Position numbers and translations under genes: made by a program
Notes under the pieces: model-generated
What the model was told of the DNA's origin: nothing
What the model saw: the letters and a program-made list of their open reading frames with translations, nothing else
The model's database searches: none
NCBI RefSeq assembly: GCF_007859855.1
Contig: NZ_SJPK01000001.1
Coordinates: 676,091-740,090 of the forward strand
From: Allorhodopirellula solitaria
Lineage (GTDB): Bacteria > Planctomycetota > Planctomycetia > Pirellulales > Pirellulaceae
Length of the DNA: 64,000 nucleotides
Direction: 5' to 3'
In this document: one piece after another, positions 37,431 to 45,991 of the stretch
Numbering within the stretch: position 1 is the stretch's first letter
How the letters are laid out: every line of letters starts with the position of its first letter

Positions 37431-38392
37431 GGACCGTAGCCTGCCGATGCGATCGAGCCGCTCGGGGATGTGGCGACCGAGAGCACCTTTTTTGGATGAC
37501 CTTTGATCACACCTAAGAAAAGCTGGTTGTCCAAGTCATAAACGCCAATCTTGCGGTCGCCCGATGCAGTGAACATCTTTCGACTGTCCGCCGAGAACGT
37601 CACATCGTTGATGCCGGCACCATGGTCTTGCCACTTCTGCTGGCGTTGCCATGTGCCAGTGTTCCACAATTCCACGACACCACTATCGCGACCAACGGCC
37701 AGAAGCGTTCCGTCGGAACAAAAGCAAGCCGACGTCGCCGCCGCGTCACCCGAGAGCCGCTTCAGCTCGCGTCCCGTCTTGACCGTCCAAATTACTAGAT
37801 CTTCGCCAAAGCCGCCTGCCGCGACGAGACTGCCGCTCATATTCATTGCTAAACACTCATTCGGTTTGCCAGTCGAGATTTCGGTCACCATTTCACCGTT
37901 AGCCGCGTCCCATACACGGATTGTCTTGTCCTTGCCGACACTGGCCAGCACCGAACCGTCGTGACTGTAACGAACCGACAGAACACCGCCTTGATGGGCC
38001 ATGATCGACCGTTCTTCGATTCCGCGAGGCAAAGACCAGATCTTGACCTGGCCATCGGCCGAGCCGGTGGCAACAACGTCAGCGTCTTGATAGGTCGAAA
38101 TCGATGTCAATCGTTTCGTATGGCCTCCAATTCGACGGATTGGCGAGCCATCGGTCGCCGAGAATAGGTACAGATGCAGATCCGCGCAAGCGGTGGCGAC
38201 CAGGTCATGTTGATCGACGAAGACGATACCGTGTGGAGCAGCCCGATGGCCGGCCAGGTCATACTCCGTCGTGAACCAGCGGTTGAGCATCCAACCGGTC
38301 AGCCCAAGGAAGACAGCTCCAATCGTCACGGCCACCACCTGCCGTCGAGATGGCAAGGGCGGCAGATATTTTAGAAACTTCCAATTCTTCAT
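37388..38392 (-). CDS. Membrane-anchored WD40 beta-propeller protein
   Basis: 334 residues from the ATG at 38392 (the frame continues upstream into the DUF1559 gene). One transmembrane helix (VVAVTIGAVFLGLTGWML) is followed by seven WD40-type blades, for example ATGSADGQVKIWSL, LASVGKDKTIRVWD, VAAGGFGEDLVIW and FTASGDRKIGVYDL. WD40 propellers are protein scaffolds; no enzyme motif is seen. The propeller would lie outside the cytoplasm if the anchor is a type II helix. The stop overlaps the sulfotransferase start. Confidence 0.85.
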   Translation of the reverse strand: MKNWKFLKYLPPLPSRRQVVAVTIGAVFLGLTGWMLNRWFTTEYDLAGHRAAPHGIVFVDQHDLVATACADLHLYLFSATDGSPIRRIGGHTKRLTSISTYQDADVVATGSADGQVKIWSLPRGIEERSIMAHQGGVLSVRYSHDGSVLASVGKDKTIRVWDAANGEMVTEISTGKPNECLAMNMSGSLVAAGGFGEDLVIWTVKTGRELKRLSGDAAATSACFCSDGTLLAVGRDSGVVELWNTGTWQRQQKWQDHGAGINDVTFSADSRKMFTASGDRKIGVYDLDNQLFLGVIKGHPKKVLSVATSPSGSIASAGYGPWARLWTDPLAELQ

Positions 38393-38438
38393 AGGGCGAT
38401 TGCACACCCTACGGGAAGACAACGGGAAATGGAATTCA

Positions 38439-39461
38439 TCACTGAGCCTCAATTACTTCCTGGTTCATGCTGGTAAATTCTGCTGCCAAAACTTCGACAC
38501 TAATTTGTTCACTGGCAAACCGAACCGACCCGTCACAGAATAGCAAAAACGCACCGCCGGGATGCAGGCTGCGCGGCCCCGCGTTGGACTCTTCGGTGTT
38601 CTGCGAATGACATTCTAGGTTATTTCCGATCATTGACGTGCAGTAGGGAATCCAGTCCGAATGAGATTCGTCGTTGATCCCTCGGCACTGCTTGTCGCAA
38701 TCGAGCCCCACGCTCGACGCACCAGCGGCCGGGTGTGCCCAGACGCCGCGATTGTCGCCATAGTCGGCTTGCGTGCGAATTTCCGCGACCGCCACCGTCT
38801 GCGACGTTCCATCGCGGATGTCGGTGAGTCGCAAGCCAACGTTTTGCCCCATCACGCCGCGATACGCAGTGTCTTCCCAAAACCGCTGTCCCCAACTTGC
38901 ACTACCGAAGTTGGCAGCGTAATTGCTGCGTGAAAACCGGGCACCCGAGCGGGGCTCGAACAACACGTCGCCATTAGGATCACTCGGGCAGCGGTACGAG
39001 GCCACGCTGGTTTCGCGAAACTGTCGATTAGCGTCCGCTGTGGTGTCGAATCTCGCGTCGTACAAGTCATACAGCGGCCCCTGTTCGATCATCGGCAGGA
39101 TTGCGATCGCCCATGTCGCCCGAGGCCGATCCCTCGCGTTATCGACAAACCCCTGGGGCCGAATCGCCGCCGCGGGCAACCGTCCGAACGCACTGTGATA
39201 GTTCGCCAACGCCAGCCCGACTTGTTTCAGGTGATTCTGGCACTGCGTCTTGCGAGCCGCCTCCCGCACCGCTTGCACTGCAGGCAAACTGATCGCCAGC
39301 AAGATGCCGATGATCCCGATCACGACCAGGAGTTCGATCAGGGTAAAACCAAAACGCTGAACGACAGAAGAGGAAGGATATTTGTCAAATGATCTCTTGA
39401 AGGAGTCGGGCATCGGTAACACATCGGTACTATGGGGCTTTAAAACTGTAGGTAATTCCAT
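38439..39461 (-). CDS. DUF1559 pseudopilin-like protein, second copy
   Basis: 340 residues from the ATG at 39461 (a TTG at 39467 is the alternative). Prepilin-like leader QRFGFTLIELLVVIGIIGIL with a hydrophobic helix, then AVREAARKTQCQNHLKQVGLA and a closing LHPGGAFLLFCDGSVRF motif. It resembles the copy at 20631-21713 in architecture. It is part of the leftward operon, 32 bp after the HYGLPE protein, so a pseudopilin-type protein accompanies the cysteine-peptide system here. Confidence 0.92.
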   Translation of the reverse strand: MELPTVLKPHSTDVLPMPDSFKRSFDKYPSSSVVQRFGFTLIELLVVIGIIGILLAISLPAVQAVREAARKTQCQNHLKQVGLALANYHSAFGRLPAAAIRPQGFVDNARDRPRATWAIAILPMIEQGPLYDLYDARFDTTADANRQFRETSVASYRCPSDPNGDVLFEPRSGARFSRSNYAANFGSASWGQRFWEDTAYRGVMGQNVGLRLTDIRDGTSQTVAVAEIRTQADYGDNRGVWAHPAAGASSVGLDCDKQCRGINDESHSDWIPYCTSMIGNNLECHSQNTEESNAGPRSLHPGGAFLLFCDGSVRFASEQISVEVLAAEFTSMNQEVIEAQ

Positions 39462-39492
39462 CTTCAAGCCTGCCTAGCTTAAGATTGTGCGT

Positions 39493-40560
39493 TCAAGGCA
39501 AGTTTTTATAATTCTTAAGAATAAGTACAGCAGCACACGCTACAGCGAGGACACCACTCACCCAGAACAACCAGTTTGCGGTCCAGGCCCTTCCACCAGG
39601 CTCGGGCAGCCCATAATGCGATAGCGTAAATTCTTGGCGAGGTATTGCATCATAGTCGTAGCGTATTCTCCGCTCCATTTTATAGACCTTGTCAGCCGAA
39701 TCAGGTCGCTGAATCGTCAGCATGTGGATCTCATTCTTTCCGATAATCCTCTTGTCTGCAATTTGATAGTCGATGTCGGTTACTGCTTCATACTGCCCCG
39801 ATTCGTGAGCAAAGCTAACGAAAAGCTGTGTTGGTAGACACGTGTCTCTGTCAAGTCGCAGGACCGCTGCTACGTCCTCTGGAACTGTTATTTGGTTACC
39901 ACCCCGCCGAAAAGGCTTCAGCGGCAATTGAAAATCAAACTGCTTAGACGATTCATCTTCTTTATATCGCACTTTTGTCAAATGGTCGCCGTCAACTATG
40001 TCTCTAAGGTTTACCTTAAGCTTTAGATAGTAGGTGCGTACGACCTCGTGGCTATCAATATCTGGAGTTGCCTGTTTAAAAGAACCCAGATAGCCGATCT
40101 CTGCTAAATCGAAGTCGCCAGGGTCTTCGAGGTCGAGCTGCAGTCTATTTATGAGCCAGCGTTCGGGGGCTTTCGTGGCTGCCTTCAGCATGAACGCATA
40201 AGAGTCGTTTACGACGCTTACAGTTTGCTCGACTGATGATGCCGACCCAATCTGCGGCAAAACTTCGATCACGTGTCCTCCGTGCTCAAATCCCAATTTC
40301 TCGCGAACCATCACTTGAGAAAACGGTGCGCTGGAATTGAAGTATCGCGACTCATCCGTCGAGATCGTCACGTCCGGATAGCCGTTTCGTAATGCATCTG
40401 ACTGCAGGAACCGCTGTTGGATTTTGAGGCAAGCAACTGCCTGGCTTTGGACACGGCGGTCATCCTCCGACCCCAAAACCAGCGATCGGGGGTGCAATTG
40501 CCAGGCAAAAAACACGACAACAACTATTGAACGGCAAGTCTGTGCCTGAGGGACTAGCAT
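39493..40560 (-). CDS. HYGLPE-motif membrane protein A (exported, C-terminal helix)
   Basis: 355 residues from the ATG at 40560; a frame to 40632 is possible but adds a less signal-like start. A signal peptide (CRSIVVVVFFAWQLHP) precedes a large exported domain with alternating strands. Near the C-terminus come DYDAIPRQEFTLSHYGLPEP, then a membrane helix (VSGVLAVACAAVLIL) and a short cytoplasmic end. The protein at 46958-48247 ends in the same way (EFTLTHYGLPEV plus helix). I do not recognise the family. It is placed 360 bp after the cysteine-rich peptide gene, beyond a perfect hairpin. Confidence 0.7.
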   Translation of the reverse strand: MLVPQAQTCRSIVVVVFFAWQLHPRSLVLGSEDDRRVQSQAVACLKIQQRFLQSDALRNGYPDVTISTDESRYFNSSAPFSQVMVREKLGFEHGGHVIEVLPQIGSASSVEQTVSVVNDSYAFMLKAATKAPERWLINRLQLDLEDPGDFDLAEIGYLGSFKQATPDIDSHEVVRTYYLKLKVNLRDIVDGDHLTKVRYKEDESSKQFDFQLPLKPFRRGGNQITVPEDVAAVLRLDRDTCLPTQLFVSFAHESGQYEAVTDIDYQIADKRIIGKNEIHMLTIQRPDSADKVYKMERRIRYDYDAIPRQEFTLSHYGLPEPGGRAWTANWLFWVSGVLAVACAAVLILKNYKNLP

Positions 40561-40821
40561 GACACCACCATTAAGCCAAGACGAAACGTGGACAAATCCG
40601 AACCAAAACTGCGGCGAAAATGCAAATCTCAACCGCTGCGTAGCTATGGTATACTGAGCAACCGGTATCGCAATGACTCAATAAATCGGTGATCCAAGCT
40701 TCGAGCGGGAACCAAAGCATCACATCGGAACCAGCGTTGATCTCAAGTGAGTTGCACCATGTGACGCAGGAGTTTTCGCCAAGCATCATGTGAACAACTA
40801 CTGACGCATTCTTCTTCTATT

Positions 40822-40867
40822 ACAGGCTTTCAGCATGTCAATCCGACGCGACAGACTGAAAGCCTGT
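40822..40867 (-). promoter_or_regulatory. 12-bp perfect hairpin between peptide gene A and HYGLPE gene A
   Basis: ACAGGCTTTCAG (40822-40833) and CTGAAAGCCTGT (40856-40867) pair perfectly with a 22-nt loop, 55 bp after the peptide stop. No T run follows on the minus strand. It may stabilise or partly terminate the message so that the peptide is made in excess. A hairpin occupies the same place in the right arm. Confidence 0.65.
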
Positions 40868-40921
40868 CGTACTTGTTGTTCACGCGATGCTAAGCAGCGA
40901 ACGTAAGAGGTTCGATCCGGG

Positions 40922-41188
40922 TTAGTCGTCAACCGTTCCGCACTCACAACCACAGACATACTCACTAAATCCATCAGGATTTGTAATACGCACTTCTTTT
41001 GAGAAGCACCCGTCATAAACGAGGCCACCGGACTTGCAATCGCCTCCGCAAGCACAGCTATCTTCGTCGGGATCACCCGACGGATCGCACCTGTTTTCGA
41101 CTTCGTCCGATGCATGACAGATGGGCGGAAGAGTTCCACCGACCATTACCGTTACCAACCCCGCCATTAAGACATCTTTCAACTTCAC
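40922..41188 (-). CDS. Secreted 8-cysteine peptide A
   Basis: 88 residues from the GTG at 41188, chosen because GGAG lies nine bases upstream; a TTG at 41203 is the alternative. Residues 1-26 are a signal peptide ending ICHA. The predicted mature chain of 62 residues is acidic and has exactly eight cysteines (mature positions 8, 19, 21, 25, 35, 53, 55, 57), ending in a VCGCECG motif. I know no family. It lies between the DUF1573-like gene (35 bp before its start) and the HYGLPE gene, exactly as the other 8-cysteine peptide does in the right arm. Likely a disulfide-rich exported peptide; function unknown. Confidence 0.65.
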   Translation of the reverse strand: MKLKDVLMAGLVTVMVGGTLPPICHASDEVENRCDPSGDPDEDSCACGGDCKSGGLVYDGCFSKEVRITNPDGFSEYVCGCECGTVDD

Positions 41189-41223
41189 AACCAAACACTC
41201 CAACTCAATTAGATTCTCGAAAA

Positions 41224-41694
41224 CTAATGCGCGGGAAACGTTCCCACGACTTGAATCTTAACCGATATTTGCTCAGGGTGATCGAGGTAAAAATAAACTG
41301 GTTTAGTTGTCGACTCGAACGCTCGACCAATTTTTGATTTGAACGGAACGCACAGCACTTGCCCCGATGGAAGCTTTGCAGGCAACGCGATGCCGAGATG
41401 GCAGTTGCATTCAAGGCTGGAACCGATGATATTGATGTCCCGATTTGATGTGTTTCGCAACGTTACAGACAGGTCGGTCAGTTCTCCACTCGTTGCGGCT
41501 GTAAGATCGCTCGATGACGTGATTACTACAACAGGCTTTTGTAGAAACATGAAAGCACCTCCGACAGCACAGGTAATCGCTAGTGCCGCGAAAGCAAATA
41601 CGGTCCCGGTAGACAATCTGCAAGGCTTTTTCAATTTTGGCCAGTATGTAGGGTGTGAAGTTTTTACTGTTGCTGTCTTGAGAGGCACCCGCAT
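41224..41694 (-). CDS. Membrane-anchored DUF1573-like protein A
   Basis: 156 residues from the ATG at 41694, 11 bp after the MauE-thioredoxin stop; a longer frame runs into that gene. A short basic N-terminus, one transmembrane helix (VFAFAALAITCAVGGAFMF), then an Ig-like domain of DUF1573 type: SVTLRNTSNRDINIIGSSLE, CNCHLGIALPAKLPSGQ, VLCVPFKS. The CxC motif (ECNCH) stands where DUF1573 proteins usually have CGC. The protein at 46164-46637 has the same layout. The role of DUF1573 proteins is unknown; the CxC could be redox-active or bind metal. Its neighbours are the redox protein and the cysteine peptide. Confidence 0.72.
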   Translation of the reverse strand: MRVPLKTATVKTSHPTYWPKLKKPCRLSTGTVFAFAALAITCAVGGAFMFLQKPVVVITSSSDLTAATSGELTDLSVTLRNTSNRDINIIGSSLECNCHLGIALPAKLPSGQVLCVPFKSKIGRAFESTTKPVYFYLDHPEQISVKIQVVGTFPAH

Positions 41695-41705
41695 GATCGA
41701 TACTA

Positions 41706-42872
41706 TCACGCAGCGTAGTTGTTGATGTACTTTTGAATTAAATTTCTTTTCAGCGAGCGAACTGCTGGCGATACCTGCCATCGATAGTCTTGGTGATGAT
41801 CTGACACTCCCTGTACGCCGAAATTCTTAAGTGTCGGTTGAACATCAGTGACTATTCGATTTTTTAGAGCAACGACACGAGGCGAAGCGACGAACGGTTC
41901 GGTGTCTTTCCAAGTAATCACGGTGTCAGCCGATTTATTCGTTGGCACCGCCGCTATCAAATCGGGCATCACCGTCCAGCGACCGGGCGAAACTGAGATT
42001 CCGATGACCTTCGTCGTTGACCGTAATTCTTGCCGAGTAGTCGACCACTGCTCCACCAGTTCCCGGCAATGCTCGCAGTCAGGACGAAGCATGACAATCA
42101 ATACCTCGCCCTGCTCGGGAACGAGAGCAGCGAATCGCGGATCTGCAAGCAGCGGAAACTCCTTTCCGATCAAGTTTTCCCCGAACCATGAGGGCATCGC
42201 TTTTGCGGTGGCTTGATGATTGATATTCCACGCCGTGAAGCCACCGCTTAGTGCGGCCAGCATCGATCCGGCGACGAGTGATGCCCGCAACGACTGAAAG
42301 GCGGGCCCTGCGACCCTCGCTGACTTGCGTTGGCTCCGCACCGACCAAGCCACCAGCAGCAATGCCGCCGTGTCGATCAACAGCGGGACGCCCTTGGGTG
42401 TTTGCGGGCCGAAACAGCCACAATCTTGATCGGTCCACCACGCCCATGTGGCCACAAGCGTGAATACGGAGAACAAAACGAACGCAAACCGCTGAGCGAG
42501 CCTAACCGGGCCGATGGCGATGAAGGCGGCGGCAAACCATTCAAGGCCGACGGCCGATGCGATCGCGGCGGGCGAGCCCAACAAACCCCCGGAAGCGAGC
42601 AGTTCCGCTGAATGCGTCGCTTTCAGCACTCCGGTCACTAGAAGCAATGCAGCAAGGAGCATGCGGACGACCGGCCAAGGCTGCAGCGTTCCGTTTACCG
42701 CCTGCCAGAGACCAATCATGCGTTTGCACGGTCCATCGTCGGCGAGCTTGTCCGTGGTAGGCGACGCAATGACTCCTTCAGTTGTAGGATTCGTTGCCTC
42801 ATCCACGACGGCGGATTGATGAAAGCGATCCCGGTGCGCGATTCGGTCGTTTGCCGCTGCGATGTGGCTCAT
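41706..42872 (-). CDS. MauE/DoxX-type membrane protein fused to a thioredoxin domain
   Basis: 388 residues. The ATG at 42872 overlaps the upstream stop by four bases. Residues about 65-200 form a MauE-like four-helix membrane domain (VVRMLLAALLLVTGVLKATH, then SAVGLEWFAAAFIAIGPV, DQDCGCFGPQTPKG with its CGCFG motif). The C-terminal part, residues about 245-345, is thioredoxin-like: EVLIVMLRPDCEHCRELVEQ with a CEHC active site. MauE is known for maturation of disulfide-rich methylamine dehydrogenase, and this family is generally linked to thiol oxidation. Here it is well placed to oxidise the cysteine-rich peptides. This is inference from motifs and context. Confidence 0.82.
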   Translation of the reverse strand: MSHIAAANDRIAHRDRFHQSAVVDEATNPTTEGVIASPTTDKLADDGPCKRMIGLWQAVNGTLQPWPVVRMLLAALLLVTGVLKATHSAELLASGGLLGSPAAIASAVGLEWFAAAFIAIGPVRLAQRFAFVLFSVFTLVATWAWWTDQDCGCFGPQTPKGVPLLIDTAALLLVAWSVRSQRKSARVAGPAFQSLRASLVAGSMLAALSGGFTAWNINHQATAKAMPSWFGENLIGKEFPLLADPRFAALVPEQGEVLIVMLRPDCEHCRELVEQWSTTRQELRSTTKVIGISVSPGRWTVMPDLIAAVPTNKSADTVITWKDTEPFVASPRVVALKNRIVTDVQPTLKNFGVQGVSDHHQDYRWQVSPAVRSLKRNLIQKYINNYAA

Positions 42873-43717
42873 GCGTCTTCCGCCTTGGAGACATGGCCGA
42901 GGGCGTCCTGCAATTGACGCAGGTATCGTGGGATTTGCTTCACGCCGGTGCAGCGGTCGTCTGCCTCGCGCTCAAGGTACCTAAGCATGGCGTCAATAAT
43001 GGCGTCACCAAGTAAACGCGACAGCATTTCGGCACTCCCGTGAAGTTCCTCGAAGTCCTCTTCGCGAATCAGTCGATATCCGATGGGCGTCGGACCGGCA
43101 TGGACCACTGGGGAAACGATAACGCCGGTAAGAGACACCAGGCTGTTTGCTGAGTCGACCGGGGGATCGGGATCGTCAGTCTCGGGACCCGATTCCCTTC
43201 GTTTTTGCGCTTCGGCCAAGCGGTAGAACAACACGGCGGTCAACTCATGCTCGGATTCGATGGCGGCTTCGATGGCCGTACTGAAAATTCGATCGTCCAG
43301 GGACGCAATTTTCCGGCAGCGGGAAGCGAAGTCTTTCTTCAAATTGAGGTCCTCTAATTTCAAACTCGCAGCGTGCGAGTTTGATCTGCGGTCGCCGCCC
43401 CGCAGGTTCAACTCCCTGAGCAGAAGACCGATCTTCCGCATGATGCGAAGGCGCAGCGAGGCGGCCTCATTGAGCTTGGTCAATGAGGCGGAGGACTGCC
43501 GCAGCAAATCCTTCAAATAGGCGGCAGCGGGCAACCCGCGCTGCAGTTCATCGATATCGTCGCAATGATCGATCGCCACGCTCATCGCTTCGACTACCGC
43601 AATGGTGCAGTCGGTTGAGCCTCCCGACGCGACCGTCTGCTCCTCTGCCATCCGGTTGATGATCGCCAGTTTTCCTCCCGACACGGAATCGTCTGCTAAA
43701 ATTGCTGCGTCGTGCAT
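42869..43717 (-). CDS. Uncharacterised protein with a possible DNA-binding middle
   Basis: 282 residues from the ATG at 43717; the longer frame to 43789 would begin inside the promoter. A mid-section (ASLRLRIMRKIGLLLRELNL, GGDRRSN, LEDLNLKKDFASRCRKIASL, DDRIFSTAIEAAI) resembles the helix-rich block found in phage- and plasmid-type proteins that read GGDRRS...LEDLGISKRQSSRWQKIA. This suggests DNA binding but is a distant match. The C-terminal half is acidic. A 25-bp palindrome (43360-43384), also found twice in the adjacent intergenic DNA, is inside the coding sequence and encodes SNSHAASLKLE. First gene of the left operon, so possibly its regulator. Confidence 0.5.
   Translation of the reverse strand: MHDAAILADDSVSGGKLAIINRMAEEQTVASGGSTDCTIAVVEAMSVAIDHCDDIDELQRGLPAAAYLKDLLRQSSASLTKLNEAASLRLRIMRKIGLLLRELNLRGGDRRSNSHAASLKLEDLNLKKDFASRCRKIASLDDRIFSTAIEAAIESEHELTAVLFYRLAEAQKRRESGPETDDPDPPVDSANSLVSLTGVIVSPVVHAGPTPIGYRLIREEDFEELHGSAEMLSRLLGDAIIDAMLRYLEREADDRCTGVKQIPRYLRQLQDALGHVSKAEDA
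43360..43384. repeat. 25-bp palindrome, copy 1 (inside the coding sequence)
   Basis: TCAAACTCGCA, loop GCG, TGCGAGTTTGA. Identical in arms and loop to copy 2 at 44019-44043 and identical in arms to copy 3. Here it sits within the gene at 42869-43717, in frame. Confidence 0.85.
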
Positions 43718-43760
43718 GGAGTCGCCCCGCGGCCAATGAGAAAGATTTTTACATTGCCCT

Positions 43761-43789
43761 GTTATAGCGGTCTCGTGAGAAAAAGGCAA
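43761..43789 (-). promoter_or_regulatory. Sigma-70-like promoter for the left operon
   Basis: On the minus strand TTGCCT (43789-43784) and TATAAC (43766-43761) are exactly 17 bp apart, about 43 bp before the ATG at 43717. Good match to -35 and -10 consensus elements. It reads toward the 42869-43717 gene and all genes down to 35487, whose overlaps and short gaps support a single transcript. Confidence 0.6.
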
Positions 43790-43797
43790 GCATTTTC

Positions 43798-43808
43798 GGG
43801 GGGGGGGG
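43798..43808. repeat. G11 homopolymer tract beside the promoter
   Basis: Eleven consecutive G, starting nine bases upstream of the -35 element of the left-operon promoter and immediately before TTGACA on the plus strand. Such a tract can change length during replication. Confidence 0.8.
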
Positions 43809-44016
43809 TTGACAAGCGAATCGCCCTAGCGACGGCGCGTCGTGTCGTCACTCGCATCCGATCTCGACGCAGAATTTCGGCGAGCATGATCATGGGATGA
43901 AGGCAGTCTGTATCCAGGGAGTGGGATTCAATGGCGACAAGCCACCGGTCGATGGGCTGAGAGAATGCACGACATGACCGGCAAAACCGAGTGGTGCGAC
44001 CGAGATCGGAGCCGAT

Positions 44017-44043
44017 TTTCAAACTCGCAGCGTGCGAGTTTGA
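44017..44043. repeat. Palindrome copy 2, upstream of the 44111 gene
   Basis: TCAAACTCGCA (44019-44029), loop GCG, TGCGAGTTTGA (44033-44043); pairing extends two bases outward on each side. It ends 67 bp before the ATG of the PMT-like gene. From 43810 to 44110 I see no further gene. Confidence 0.85.
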
Positions 44044-44110
44044 AACTGCCTCTACCCGGCGTGGCGGTCGCGATCGACCATGGTTGATCCGGTGACGCTA
44101 AGCTTTGGCA

Positions 44111-45910
44111 ATGCGAAGAACGATCGACTTTCTTGGATACAGCGCGGTGAGGCCACTTGCCTTAGTGGCTCTTGGGTTAGCCGCACTGACCCTTTGGGGA
44201 CTCCAGGTGGTTCGCTCGGGATGGTGCAACGACGAAGCCGCACACATTCCCGCCGGGCTTTACCATCTCGAAACGGGCCGGATGGATGCCTACCGGGTCA
44301 ATCCGCCGTTGCCGCGAATGATCGCGGCGATTCCGCTGCTGCTGGACCGGCCCGAGATCGATTGGCATTACTCGGAGTCTCGCTACGTCCGAAACGAGTA
44401 TCAGTTCGCCCACCAGTGGGTGCGCGACAATCACGAGCATCTCCGCCGCTATCTGTTGTGGACACGCGGCACCATGGCGGGGTTCTTTTTGCTGGGGCTC
44501 TGGGTGGTCTCGAAATGGTCGAGTCAGCTTTATGGCGGATGTGCCGGCTGGGTCGCCGCGATGCTGTGGACCTTCAATCCGGACATCATTGCCAACTCAG
44601 CCGTCGTTGCGCCGGACCTGCCGGCGACGGCCAGCGGACTGCTCGCCGGCTACGTGTTCTGGAGTTGGCTGATCCAACGAGAGCGACCGTTTCCATGGGC
44701 TGTCGCCGCCGCGGTCGCCTTTGCGGTGCTTTGCAAGTTTTCGTGGTTGTTTCTGTTAGTGGGATTGCCGCTGCTCACCTTGGTCCACGACGCCTTCTTC
44801 AAACGTGAGTCAGCCGGTGAGCGGCTTCGATGGCTCGGCAGCGCTCCCATCGCGCGCCGGGTTGCTGTGGCAGCGTTTGATTCGCTTCGGCTCCTGCTCT
44901 CGTTTTCGCTGACGGTGCTGTTGATCAATTGGTGCTATGGCTTTGACGGCTCTGGGACGCGGCTGGGGCATTTTGAGTTCATTAGCGAGTCATTAAGCGG
45001 AAGGGATATCGTTTCCGGTCAAACGGCCAATCGATTCGCAGGCGGCTGGTTTGCTTGGGTTCCGGTTCCTTTGCCCGCGGAGATGGTTTATGGGCTGGAC
45101 TATTTAAAATGGGAATTCGAGCAAGGCATGCCCTGTTACCTTCGAGGCAAGTGGCAGCACGGTGGTTGGTGGTATTTCCATCTGTACGCGATGGCGGTGA
45201 AGATGCCGATTGGTTACTGGCTGTTGATCACGGCTGGACTGGGCAGCCTGGCTCTCGATTGGCTCCGCCGCGGGAAACGTTTTTCGCTGGAATGGCTACC
45301 GCTTTTGATCGCAATCGTCTTCGTCGCCTTGGTCAGCTTCCAGACAGGCTTCACGCACCACGTTCGCTACGTGCTTCCCGCGTACGGGTTTCTGTTCATC
45401 GTCGCATCGCGTGTGGCGGTAGTTTTGCCGGGGCGATTCGCGATCGGATTGGCAGCGATTTGCCTATCCGGCACGCTCTGGTTCCACGCGACGCACCTGG
45501 GACTGGCTCACACCTTTTTCAATCCATTGGCTGGCGGCCCGGACAACGGCTGGCGTCATCTTAGTCACAGCAACGTCGACTGGGGGCAGAGCACCTACCG
45601 GATGGTTGACTGGGTAAAGAAGCATCCTGAACAGCGACCGATGACGGTGCTGTTCCGTTCATCTCTGGGGAACCCCGAAGCGTTGCTAAAGGACGAACCC
45701 GACGTGTTCACGTCGGTGGGTTGGCATTATCCGCCGGGAATCCGCAATCCGGTGCCACGGCAACCCGGCTGGTACCTGATCTCTGGATTTCCGGTGACGC
45801 TGCAGAGCAATCGCTTCTTTTGGGACAAGACACCGGCTCAGCAGCCCGATCCAGACTCCCTGCTGTATCGCGTAGAGTCGACGCTGGACACGCCGCATTC
45901 GCAGGACTAG
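44111..45910 (+). CDS. PMT/ArnT-like integral membrane glycosyltransferase
   Basis: About 599 residues from the ATG at 44111; a TTG two codons earlier also fits. A first membrane helix is followed by the acidic external loop motif GWCNDEAAHIPAGLYHLETG, then NPPLPRMIAAIPLL, and about ten further hydrophobic segments. This order (D-E in the first loop, then NPPL) is typical of GT39/PMT-type enzymes that transfer sugars from a lipid carrier. The C-terminal quarter is soluble. The sugar and acceptor are unknown. It precedes the right arm by 250 bp that contains palindrome copy 3 and a promoter. Confidence 0.75.
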   Translation: MRRTIDFLGYSAVRPLALVALGLAALTLWGLQVVRSGWCNDEAAHIPAGLYHLETGRMDAYRVNPPLPRMIAAIPLLLDRPEIDWHYSESRYVRNEYQFAHQWVRDNHEHLRRYLLWTRGTMAGFFLLGLWVVSKWSSQLYGGCAGWVAAMLWTFNPDIIANSAVVAPDLPATASGLLAGYVFWSWLIQRERPFPWAVAAAVAFAVLCKFSWLFLLVGLPLLTLVHDAFFKRESAGERLRWLGSAPIARRVAVAAFDSLRLLLSFSLTVLLINWCYGFDGSGTRLGHFEFISESLSGRDIVSGQTANRFAGGWFAWVPVPLPAEMVYGLDYLKWEFEQGMPCYLRGKWQHGGWWYFHLYAMAVKMPIGYWLLITAGLGSLALDWLRRGKRFSLEWLPLLIAIVFVALVSFQTGFTHHVRYVLPAYGFLFIVASRVAVVLPGRFAIGLAAICLSGTLWFHATHLGLAHTFFNPLAGGPDNGWRHLSHSNVDWGQSTYRMVDWVKKHPEQRPMTVLFRSSLGNPEALLKDEPDVFTSVGWHYPPGIRNPVPRQPGWYLISGFPVTLQSNRFFWDKTPAQQPDPDSLLYRVESTLDTPHSQD

Positions 45911-45991
45911 AGCCCAACCGTCGCGCGCAACAACGCATTTTCCAGGCTTGAGGCGGACGGAGTCCGGTGACCCGGTGTGGCAACCATCAAG

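Noticed and set aside
43801-43832. Plus-strand promoter from the TTGACA at 43809
   Set aside because: No acceptable -10 element at 16-18 bp; only the minus-strand promoter has both elements.
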